NCBI GenBank assembly: GCA_038736355.1
Contig: JAVYML010000001.1
Span: 372,001-436,000 of the forward strand
Length of the DNA: 64,000 bases
Direction of reading: 5' to 3'
From: Candidatus Hadarchaeales archaeon
Lineage (GTDB): Archaea; Hadarchaeota; Hadarchaeia; Hadarchaeales; WYZ-LMO6
The position numbers and the translations under genes were made by a program. The notes beneath the pieces were generated by a model. It was not told where the DNA came from. It ran no database searches and was given only the letters and a program-made list of their open reading frames with translations. Positions 51,056 through 57,878 of the stretch are shown piece by piece. Within the stretch, counting starts at the first letter, position 1; every line of letters starts with the position of its first letter.

Positions 51056-51363
51056 TCCGACAAGATCACTATTCCCCTTCCCTCCACCAGCGCCCTCGCC
51101 AGCTTTTCCCTGGCGCCCTCCACCAGCCTCCAGGCCGTGTTTCTGGAGACCCCCATTCTCTTTCCCACCTCCTCTAGGGGGAGCTTCTCCAGCTCCGTCA
51201 GCCTGAGGGCTTCCACCTCCGCCACCTCCAGCGAGATAGGATCCCCACCGCAGCGTGGGAAGGGATGAAGCCTGCGAAGGGGAGGTAGGCATCCTACAAC
51301 CACGGGCTTGGGGGGTCTTCCCACCCCTTTCCCACACCTCCTGCACCACCTGGGTCCCATCAT
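51040..51363 (-). CDS. DUF134 family HTH protein
   Basis: A 107-residue protein with a zinc-ribbon-like N-terminus (GPRWCRRCGKGVGRPPKPVVVG) and a sigma-factor-like HTH (LPLEEVGKRMGVSRNTAWRLVEGAREKLARALVEG). DUF134 proteins are predicted DNA-binding regulators often beside NifX/DIMC-type and DUF5320 genes, as here. ATG ATG at 51363/51360; a TATA box (51381-51392) 23-26 bp upstream fits a leaderless start and excludes the longer frame. Two GKGA-N4-TCAC repeats flank its promoter and may be its own operators. Confidence 0.88.
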   Translation of the reverse strand: MMGPRWCRRCGKGVGRPPKPVVVGCLPPLRRLHPFPRCGGDPISLEVAEVEALRLTELEKLPLEEVGKRMGVSRNTAWRLVEGAREKLARALVEGRGIVILSDQDVP

Positions 51364-51366
51364 ATT

Positions 51367-51419
51367 GGGATTTATCACAAAACTTAAAAACCCCTCCGAG
51401 AACTTATGTGAAATATCAC
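51367..51419. promoter_or_regulatory. Paired GKGA-N4-TCAC operators and promoter between DUF134 and DUF5320
   Basis: GGGATTTATCAC (51367-51378) and GTGAAATATCAC (51408-51419) share a dyad GKGA-N4-TCAC plus an A-rich 3' flank, with centres 41 bp apart, about four helical turns. The leftward TATA (51381-51392) lies between them. This is the layout expected of an autoregulated divergent promoter. Confidence 0.5.
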
Positions 51420-51434
51420 GAAAGAGGGGAGAGA

Positions 51435-51638
51435 ATGTGGTGGGAGAAAAGGGGATGGTGGTGCCCCAGACATCCCTGGCCCCCGGCCTGGGCAAGGTGC
51501 TGGCAGCCTGGATGGTACCCGCCCGCCTACCCTAGCAAGGAGGAGGAGCTGAGGGTCCTCGAGGAGATGAAGGAGGAACTGGGGAAAGAACTCAGGGAGA
51601 TAAGCAGGAAAATAGAGGAACTGAAGGGCGGGAAGTGA
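51435..51638 (+). CDS. DUF5320 family small protein
   Basis: A 67-residue protein with a Trp/Pro/Cys-rich head (MWWEKRGWWCPRHPWPPAWA) and a coiled-coil tail (LRVLEEMKEELGKELREISR). This two-part architecture matches DUF5320, commonly linked with DUF134 regulators and iron-molybdenum-cofactor-like proteins. ATG at 51435 follows GAGGGGAGAG. Function unknown; metal or redox sensing is guessed from context. Confidence 0.75.
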   Translation: MWWEKRGWWCPRHPWPPAWARCWQPGWYPPAYPSKEEELRVLEEMKEELGKELREISRKIEELKGGK

Positions 51639-51713
51639 ATGCTGGTGGCGGTGGCGACGCTGGACAAGGAAGGTCCGGAGGCTAGGATTTCCCCCGAATT
51701 CGGGGGGAGGTAG
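51639..51713 (+). pseudogene. Truncated NifX/DIMC-like (dinitrogenase Fe-Mo cofactor family) stub
   Basis: Only 24 codons: MLVAVATLDKEGPEARISPE followed by F-G-G-R and a TAG stop. The pattern M-x-V-A-V-A-T...S-P-x-F-G-R is the N-terminus of the NifX/NifY/VnfX family, normally about 100-120 residues long. No continuation was found in other frames before the permease start at 51742. It overlaps nothing and starts right after DUF5320, its usual neighbour. Confidence 0.6.
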
Positions 51714-51741
51714 GGCCTGGGGGTCGAACCAGGGGAAAAGG

Positions 51742-52769
51742 ATGCCGAACCGCAAGACTCTCCTGACCGTACTCGCCTGGTTCCTCCTCCTCTTCGGTCT
51801 CTTCACCATAGTTTACCACAGGGTAACGGGACATCCCCTCGCACCCGTCTACAGGTACGGGGACCTAAAGTCCTACCACCCCGTTCTCATTCCCTTCGTG
51901 TACCTCGCCAGCTACCTCACCAGAGCCTGGGGGGCCTTCCTCTTCGCCTTCATGCTGGGGGGCATGATAGAGGCCTTCGTCCCCAGGGAGAAAATGAAGG
52001 GCTACCTCTCAAGCAAGAGCCTCAGGTCCTACGTGCTGGCCGCCCTCTTCGCCCCCGTTCTGGCCGTGTGCTCCTGCGCCATGATTCCCATCTTCGGGGG
52101 CATCCTAGCCGCGGGAGCGGGCATAGGGCCGGCCCTGACCTTTCTCCTGATGGCCCCCGCCGGAAACTTCCTCGCCATCCTGTTCACCTCCGAGCTCATC
52201 TCCCCTGTAATGGCGGGAGCACGCTTCGCCTTCGCCTTCCTGGGAGCCGTCTTTTCATCGGCCTGCTGACGGCCAGGACGAACTGGGCCAAGAAAGTAGA
52301 GGAGAAGTTCGCCGGGATTTCCATAGCGAAAGCGGAGGAAATGGGGGAAAGGGACTTCCGAGAAAAGTCCATCAGCTCCCTATACGAGGCGTACGCCCTT
52401 CTGAGAATGATCCTGCCCTACCTGCTCCTGGGAGTGGCGGTGGTGAGCTTCATCGACGCCTACCTTCCAAGGGAGGCTGTGGGGAACTACCTGAGGGGAG
52501 GCCTAGGCATCTTTCTAGGGGCGACGATAGGGGTTCCCCTCTACACCCCCACGCTGGTGGAGGTGTTCTTCGTAAAGGCCCTTCTGAACTCAGGGATGTC
52601 TTCCAGCGCCGCCCTGGCCTTCCTGCTCGGTGCCCCCATGTCCTCCGTGCCCTCCATGATGGGGGTCTCGAGGATCGTGGGGTGGAGGACGGTGGCGACC
52701 TATGCCCTGCTCGCAGTCCTCTGGGCCATGATAGCGGGCTTCGCATACTTCATATTAACAGAAGGATAG
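51742..52769 (+). pseudogene. Permease (DUF318/COG0701 type), split by a frameshift
   Basis: The first frame (51742-52269) encodes about four TM helices and the family signature VCSCAMIPIFGG...FLLMAPAGNFLAI, then stops. The second half (about 52240-52769: IGLLTARTNW, then LLRMILPYLLLGVAVVSFIDAYLP and SSAALAFLLGAPMSSVPSMMG) is in another frame. The break is at GTCTTTTCATC (about 52249-52259); adding one T to the T run restores A-V-F-F-I-G-L-L-T-A. The intact protein would have eight TM helices. Homologues include ArsP and other metal/oxyanion exporters, often paired with a thioredoxin-like protein like the next gene. Whether this is decay, a sequencing error or slippage cannot be decided here. 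Confidence 0.78.
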
Positions 52770-52785
52770 AAGGGAGGTGAGAGGA

Positions 52786-53022
52786 ATGAAAATAGAAGTC
52801 TTCGGAGTGGGATGCCCCAAGTGCAAGAAGACCGAGGAGAACTGCAGGCGAGCGGTGAAGGAACTGGGTCTCAAAGCGGAGGTAACGCACGTGTACGACC
52901 AAGCGGAGATGGTGAAGAGGGGGATCACGAGCAGCCCCGCGGTGGTGATCGACGGGAAGCTGAAGGTGGCTGGAAGGGTTCCTGAGGTGGAGGAAATCAA
53001 GAAGTGGCTGGCCTCCAAGTAG
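52786..53022 (+). CDS. Thioredoxin-like redox-active disulfide protein
   Basis: A 78-residue thioredoxin-fold protein with the C-P-K-C active site (VGCPKCKKTEENCRRAV) and ITSSPAVVIDGKL cis-Pro region. ATG at 52786 follows GGGAGGTGAGAGG; a GTG three codons upstream is less likely. Such small proteins typically accompany COG0701 permeases, as here. Confidence 0.88.
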   Translation: MKIEVFGVGCPKCKKTEENCRRAVKELGLKAEVTHVYDQAEMVKRGITSSPAVVIDGKLKVAGRVPEVEEIKKWLASK

Positions 53023-53087
53023 AAACAACTTGGGGTGAGGGGGAGGAGTACCAGAGTCTGAGGGTCTGGCCGGCTTAAATCTCGGGA

Positions 53088-53099
53088 TTTTATTTATAC
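53088..53099 (+). promoter_or_regulatory. TATA-box promoter of the DUF5661-alcohol dehydrogenase pair
   Basis: TTTTATTTATAC is centred about 26 bp before the ATG at 53120, in a 97 bp gap, predicting a leaderless transcript. Confidence 0.55.
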
Positions 53100-53119
53100 T
53101 CTAAGCCCTCAGGCAGGAG

Positions 53120-53410
53120 ATGGTGAGAAAAAAGATCAGTCTGGAGGAGGCGAGGAAGATCGGGGAGCAACTGGGACTGGACTGGAAGGACTTCGACGTG
53201 GAGCAGTTCAGGTACGGAATGGAGGTGGAGCTAGAGCATGGAAAGAGGGATCCCGAAACCAATGTCACGAACGACGACCTTCTCCTCACCGGAAAAATCG
53301 CCCTGGCCCACCTGCGCGAGTTCCCCGACTACTACTTCAGGCTGAAGAAGATGGAAAAGGAAGCAGAGGAGTACTGGAAGAGGAGGAAGGGTCGAGGGAA
53401 AAAGAAATGA
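53120..53410 (+). CDS. DUF5661 family protein
   Basis: A 96-residue protein: KKISLEEARKIGEQLGLDWK, VEQFRYGMEVELEHGKRDPET, NVTNDDLLLTGKIALAHLRE, FPDYYFRLKKMEKEAEEYW. This is the DUF5661 pattern, common in archaea and phages, function unknown. It overlaps the alcohol dehydrogenase start by 4 bp. Confidence 0.85.
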   Translation: MVRKKISLEEARKIGEQLGLDWKDFDVEQFRYGMEVELEHGKRDPETNVTNDDLLLTGKIALAHLREFPDYYFRLKKMEKEAEEYWKRRKGRGKKK

Positions 53411-54423
53411 GGGCGGCGGTCCTCAGGAGGACGGCCCCAGCGGAGGAGTCCCCCCTCTCGCTGGAGGAGCTTCCCACGCCTTCACCCGATGAGGGGGAGA
53501 TCCTGATCAGGATCTCGGTGTGTGGAATTTGCAGGACCGAGCTCGACGAGGTGGAAGGAAGGCTCAAACCAAAGCTTCCCGTCATCCCCGGGCACCAGGT
53601 GGTGGGGAGGGTGGAGGAACTGGGTCGGGGTGCCTCGGGTTACGAGAAGGGGGAGAGGGTGGGGGTAGCCTGGATCTACTGGGCCTGCGGGAAGTGCAGG
53701 TTCTGCACCCGGGGGATGGAGAACCTCTGTCCCGAGTTCATGGGGACGGGGTGTGATGTCGATGGGGGGTACGCGGAGTACATGGTGGTACCGCAAGGTT
53801 TCGCCTATCCCCTTCCACCCACCTTTCGGGACACGGAGGCTGCCCCCCTCCTCTGCGGAGGGGCCATTGGGTACCGGGCCCTGAGACTGACGGGAATGAA
53901 GGATGGGGATATCATAGGACTATACGGATACGGTTCCTCCGCCCATCTCGTCCACCAACTCATCAGATACCTCTTTCCTTCTTCTGAGGTCTACGTTTTC
54001 ACCAGGAGGAGAGGGGACGGGCCGAGTGAGCTGGCTAGAAGGCAAGGGGCCGATTGGGTGGGGGAAACGGGGGATACACCCCCCAAGAAACTCCACTGCG
54101 CCATCGACACCACTCCGACCGGAGAAACGGTGAAGGAGGCCCTGAGGAACCTGGAAAAGGGAGGAAGGTTGGTGATGAACCTGATAAGGAAGGAAACACC
54201 CATCCCCGAACTCGACTATACCTCACACCTCTGGGAGGAAAAGGAGATGAAGAGCGTCGCCAACATCACCAGGGAGGATGTGAAGGAGTTCCTGAAGGTT
54301 GCCGCGGAAATCCCCTTGAGGCCAGAGGTGAAGGAATTCAGGCTGGAGGAAGCCAATCGGGCCCTGCTCGCCTTGAAGAGGGGGGAATACAGGGGGAGCG
54401 GGGTACTGAGGATAAGGGCTTAA
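53407..54423 (+). CDS. Zinc-dependent alcohol dehydrogenase family (MDR) protein
   Basis: A 338-residue medium-chain dehydrogenase. Catalytic-zinc residues: C-G-I-C-R-T-E (about 38-44), PGHQVVG, and C-G-K-C-R-F-C...N-L-C forming the structural zinc lobe. The NAD(P) loop is GLYGYGSSAHL, where the usual GxGxxG reads G-Y-G-S-S-A. It probably oxidises or reduces alcohols/aldehydes; substrate unknown. Followed 15 bp later by a radical SAM fusion protein, possibly in one operon. Confidence 0.9.
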   Translation: MRAAVLRRTAPAEESPLSLEELPTPSPDEGEILIRISVCGICRTELDEVEGRLKPKLPVIPGHQVVGRVEELGRGASGYEKGERVGVAWIYWACGKCRFCTRGMENLCPEFMGTGCDVDGGYAEYMVVPQGFAYPLPPTFRDTEAAPLLCGGAIGYRALRLTGMKDGDIIGLYGYGSSAHLVHQLIRYLFPSSEVYVFTRRRGDGPSELARRQGADWVGETGDTPPKKLHCAIDTTPTGETVKEALRNLEKGGRLVMNLIRKETPIPELDYTSHLWEEKEMKSVANITREDVKEFLKVAAEIPLRPEVKEFRLEEANRALLALKRGEYRGSGVLRIRA

Positions 54424-54438
54424 GCTCCTCCCAAAAAT

Positions 54439-55659
54439 ATGGGGAGGAAATTTTCCGGGAAGTTCAAGATTTCGAACCGACTCGACTCCTGCCTGGATTG
54501 TGGCTTCTGCACCCTTCAAATCGCCTGCCCTGGAGAGAGCAAGTGCACCGGTTGTGGTGCCTGTGTATTGGCTTGTCCCCACTCCTCCAAGGTATTGGAA
54601 GAAAGGGAAGAGGAAAGGGAAGGTGTGAGGATCTCGGTAAACGGTGAGAGTTTCCATGTTCCGGAGCGTGTGACGGTTTTGAGGGCTTTGGAGTTCCTCG
54701 GATTCAAGGTCTCCTCCCTCCCTTGGGAGGAAGGGATTTTCGCCCCCTGCAGGACGGGAGGTTGCTGGGCCTGCTCGGTGGTGATCGATGGGGAACTCAA
54801 ACCCAGCTGTATTACCCCCGTTCGTGAGGGTATGTCCATCCTGACGGATACTTCAGGCTTCAAACCCCTCCGCCTGGTTTCGGGTTTTCAGGGGCATCCC
54901 GTTGGAGGGGTGGGGACACCTTACTGGCTCAAGTCGGGACTCAGGTATGTGGAGGCTGCTTGCTTCGCCCACGGATGTATCCTGCGCTGCCCCAGCTGCC
55001 AGAACTGGCACCTCACCTATTCCTCGATCGAGAGCCCGCTCACCCCGGAAAGAGCGGCTGCCCTCATGAAGAAAACGAGGGAAAGGTTTGGGGTGAACAG
55101 GATGGCCATAAGCGGTGGGGAACCCACCCTTAACAGGAAATGGTTACTCGAGTATCTCAGGAATCTGAAGGGGATGAACCAGGATCCCGAGGCCAGATTG
55201 CACGTGGATACCAATGCGACGGTACTGACGAGGGACTACATAGACGAACTGGTTGAGGCCGGCATGACCGACATAGGGGTGGATCTCAAGGGATTGGAGC
55301 TGGAGACCTTCTGCAGGATAACGGGGGTGGAAGAAAGGCTTGCCCGTGAACTCCAAAAGACCGAGTGGAGTGCGGCCGAATACTTCATCAAAGAATACTA
55401 TCCAGAAGTCTTCGTGGGGATAGGGATTCCCTACAACCCTTCCTTCATCTCCCTCGAAGAGGTGGAGAGGATGGGGGAGAAAATAGCCAAGTGGGACCCG
55501 GAGGTTCAGGTCTGTGCCCTCGATTACAGGGCCGAGTTCAGGGCCAGGGGACTCAGAAAACCCACTTATCAGCAAATGCTGGAAGTCAAGAGGGTTTTAG
55601 AAGAAGCCGGATTGAGATGTGTCATCTGTCAGACGGAGCGCGGTCATGTCGGTCCTTGA
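54439..55659 (+). CDS. Ferredoxin - [2Fe-2S] - radical SAM fusion protein
   Basis: A 406-residue three-module protein. Module 1 (10-50): C18-x2-C21-x2-C24-x5-C30 and C36-x2-C39-x2-C42-x3-C46, a dicluster ferredoxin-like set. Module 2 (about 62-130): a beta-grasp [2Fe-2S] ferredoxin with C104-x4-C109-x2-C112 and C124. Module 3: radical SAM barrel with C180-x3-C184-x2-C187 followed by Q-N-W-H, and ISGGEPTLNR. The CxxxCxxCQNW form is near PflA-activase/AmmeMemoRadiSam relatives. Built-in low-potential clusters could feed electrons to the SAM cluster. Substrate unknown. It overlaps nothing and shares its 3' end region with the sirtuin start. Confidence 0.85.
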   Translation: MGRKFSGKFKISNRLDSCLDCGFCTLQIACPGESKCTGCGACVLACPHSSKVLEEREEEREGVRISVNGESFHVPERVTVLRALEFLGFKVSSLPWEEGIFAPCRTGGCWACSVVIDGELKPSCITPVREGMSILTDTSGFKPLRLVSGFQGHPVGGVGTPYWLKSGLRYVEAACFAHGCILRCPSCQNWHLTYSSIESPLTPERAAALMKKTRERFGVNRMAISGGEPTLNRKWLLEYLRNLKGMNQDPEARLHVDTNATVLTRDYIDELVEAGMTDIGVDLKGLELETFCRITGVEERLARELQKTEWSAAEYFIKEYYPEVFVGIGIPYNPSFISLEEVERMGEKIAKWDPEVQVCALDYRAEFRARGLRKPTYQQMLEVKRVLEEAGLRCVICQTERGHVGP

Positions 55660-56398
55660 AGGTTGGATGGAAAGGCTGGGCTTGAAACCCAGCCGGAAAC
55701 TCGTGGCGGTGGTGCTAACGGGGGCCGGGGTTTCGGCCGAAAGCGGGGTACCCATCTTCAGGGGACCCGGATCCCTTTGGGAACTTCCGGAAGCGAGAAA
55801 ACTCGCGGCCAGGGCCAGACCCCCTTGGAACAACCGGGGCACTTGGGAGTTTTACGAGTGGAGGAGGCAGCTCGTTTCCAGATGTAAACCCAATCCTGCC
55901 CATTTGGTGATAGCGGAGATGGAAAGGTACTTCGAGGATTTCACCCTGATCACCCAGAACGTGGACGGTCTCCATCAGAGGGCGGGAAGCAGGAGGGTTT
56001 TCGAGTTACATGGGAGCATGTGGAAGGGAAGGTGTCCGAAGTGCGAGGAAATCGTGGATCTCCCGGAAACCCCCCTTCCCGAGCTTCCTCCCAAACACTC
56101 CTGTGGAACCCCCATGCGACCCCATGTGGTCCAGTTCGGGGAACCCGTCGATCGGCTGGCCCTCACGGAAGGAATAAAAGCCAGCTCCAAGGCCGACCTC
56201 TTCTTCGTGGTGGGTACCTCGGCCGTTGTTCACCCGGCCGCTGGACTCCCCTTCCTAGCCCTGGAAAGCGGGGCAAAGGTGATAGAAATCAATCCCACGG
56301 AAACTCCCCTAACCCCGTACGTCACCCTTTCTCTGAGGGGGAAGGCTGGGGAAATCTTGCCCAAGCTCTGGAGGGAATTCCTTTCGAAGGAAGCCTGA
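55646..56398 (+). CDS. Sirtuin (Sir2/CobB-like NAD+-dependent protein deacylase)
   Basis: A 250-residue sirtuin: LTGAGVSAESGVPIFRG (24-40), TQNVDGLHQRAG (103-114), catalytic H122 in FELHGSM, and VVQFGEPV. The class III residues are present: Y70 and R73 in FYEWRRQL, the Tyr-x-x-Arg pair that lets CobB and SIRT5 bind succinyl/malonyl groups. The zinc site is odd: C130 and C133 are normal, but the distal pair is HSC (C153 only; the expected Cys at 150 is Lys, with His151 adjacent). ATG at 55646 lies within the last codons of the radical SAM gene. It lies next to acyl-CoA enzymes and may remove acyl groups from their proteins. Confidence 0.92.
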   Translation: MSVLEGWMERLGLKPSRKLVAVVLTGAGVSAESGVPIFRGPGSLWELPEARKLAARARPPWNNRGTWEFYEWRRQLVSRCKPNPAHLVIAEMERYFEDFTLITQNVDGLHQRAGSRRVFELHGSMWKGRCPKCEEIVDLPETPLPELPPKHSCGTPMRPHVVQFGEPVDRLALTEGIKASSKADLFFVVGTSAVVHPAAGLPFLALESGAKVIEINPTETPLTPYVTLSLRGKAGEILPKLWREFLSKEA

Positions 56399-56405
56399 GG
56401 CAAGA

Positions 56406-57641
56406 TCACTCGTAGACCTTTTCCTCGGTTCTATCTGCCTCTGCAGCATCGGCCTCCACATCCCTAGAAGCTTGGGGGGCCTGCAAGAATTCCCTGTAGA
56501 ATTCGTGTTGGATGATGAGATCCATGATCTCGTTAGTTCCCGTCCAAATCATGGCCAGCCTCATGTCCCTCAACAGGCGTTCCACGGGAAAGACCGTGGT
56601 GTAACCTATCCCCCCGAGGATCTGCATGGCATGGTTCACCACCTGCCAAGCGGCCTCTGTGGAAAACTTCTTGGACTCAGAAACCAACCTCCTCACACGT
56701 CCAGGTTCTTCCCCCGCATCTATGGCCCTAGCGGTGAGATGGACCAAGCCCCTAGCCGCATCCAAGAGGGTGAGGCTATCCGCTATCTTGAAGCTCACCG
56801 CCTGAAAACTCCTTATCTTCTGTCCGAAGGCCTTTCGCTTGTCGGCGTACCTAGCAGCCACCTCGAGGGCTGCCCTCGCCATGCCGATGGAACCTGCGGC
56901 CGTGGTCATCCTTTCCGGGATCATCATGTGCCAGAACACTTCCGCCCCACCGTTTTCCTTCCCTATTATGTTCTCCGCCGGTACCTTCACATCCCTGAAG
57001 TATACCCTTCCGGCACCCCCTCCCCTCGTACCCATCAGTCCATAGATGTACTGAACCTCTACGCCGGGCCCCCTTTCCACCACGAAACAGGTAAGGGCCT
57101 TGTGGGAGGGTGCGGAAGGATCCGTACGGGCGTAAACGAGGAAGAGATCCGCCCCTTCGGCTCCTACGATGAAGCGCTTCTGTCCGTGAAGAATATAGGT
57201 ATCTCTCTCCTTTCTGGCGACGGTAGTGGTCCCAAAAAAATCCGAACCTCCCCTGGGTTCCGTGAGGGCCTCGGCCACCGTCAACTTTCCCTCCAGCACG
57301 GGACGCAACCATTTTTCCTTCTGCTCCGGGGTACCGAACTTGTTCAGGGCCTCACCCACGATGCTCACAAGGGAATAGAGACAGGCCAGGGAGGCTCCCA
57401 GCACCCCCACTTCCTCCAGCGCTATGACTTCTTCCTCCCATCCCAGTCCCCTTCCTCCGTATTCCTTGGGGAAACGAAGACCCAGTAGCCTGCGACGGGC
57501 AGCCTCCTCCAGGAAGACCCTGGGATAACGCACCCTTTCGGCATCCATGTCCAGGAGAAGTTGTCTGGGAACCCATTTCACGAACTCACGCACTTCTTCC
57601 CTGAGCTTTCTCTGCTCCGGTGAGAGGAGGGCTTCAATCAT
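56406..57641 (-). CDS. Acyl-CoA dehydrogenase
   Basis: A 411-residue flavoprotein of the ACAD family. FAD/substrate motifs: [12 protein letters not shown] (123-134), [32 protein letters not shown], and [20 protein letters not shown]. The usual base in the Y-E-G-T motif is Thr here (WTGT), so catalysis probably uses E243 in IPERM, as in isovaleryl-CoA and long-chain dehydrogenases where the base sits in the earlier helix. It is divergent from the 4-hydroxybutyryl-CoA dehydratase gene with a GATAAATATC TATA box (57667-57676). A two-carbon-further oxidation of acyl- or enoyl-CoA is likely; substrate not certain. Confidence 0.92.
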   Translation of the reverse strand: MIEALLSPEQRKLREEVREFVKWVPRQLLLDMDAERVRYPRVFLEEAARRRLLGLRFPKEYGGRGLGWEEEVIALEEVGVLGASLACLYSLVSIVGEALNKFGTPEQKEKWLRPVLEGKLTVAEALTEPRGGSDFFGTTTVARKERDTYILHGQKRFIVGAEGADLFLVYARTDPSAPSHKALTCFVVERGPGVEVQYIYGLMGTRGGGAGRVYFRDVKVPAENIIGKENGGAEVFWHMMIPERMTTAAGSIGMARAALEVAARYADKRKAFGQKIRSFQAVSFKIADSLTLLDAARGLVHLTARAIDAGEEPGRVRRLVSESKKFSTEAAWQVVNHAMQILGGIGYTTVFPVERLLRDMRLAMIWTGTNEIMDLIIQHEFYREFLQAPQASRDVEADAAEADRTEEKVYE

Positions 57642-57666
57642 TCTCCCAAGTTCAAAACCGTTGGAG

Positions 57667-57676
57667 GATATTTATC
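57667..57676 (-). promoter_or_regulatory. TATA-box promoter of the acyl-CoA dehydrogenase gene
   Basis: GATAAATATC on the minus strand is centred about 31 bp from the ATG at 57641. The rest of the 237 bp divergent gap holds no convincing gene; a nine-codon frame from 57703 with a good SD is too short to call. Confidence 0.5.
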
Positions 57677-57842
57677 CCTATTCCATAGAAAGGGAGGGGA
57701 GCGATGAAGAGAAGAGGGTTAGGCGATCCATGAGCTCGCAAGGTATTTCTGAGCTCCCCTTCTAACAAATCGTTTATCGCCATCATCCAAACGAGGATTA
57801 AGGCTGTGATCTTCGGGAATACGGAACGTCCAATTCCTCAGC

Positions 57843-57851
57843 ATTTTATAC
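57843..57851 (+). promoter_or_regulatory. TATA-box promoter of the 4-hydroxybutyryl-CoA dehydratase gene
   Basis: ATTTTATAC is centred about 32 bp before the ATG at 57879, with an AGAGGAAC SD between. Confidence 0.5.
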
Positions 57852-57878
57852 ACCATTTCCAAAGGTAAAGAGAGGAAC

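Noticed and set aside
57703-57732. Nine-codon frame with a good SD in the abfD/ACAD gap
   Set aside because: Too short and without any recognisable product; could be a leader but no evidence of attenuation.
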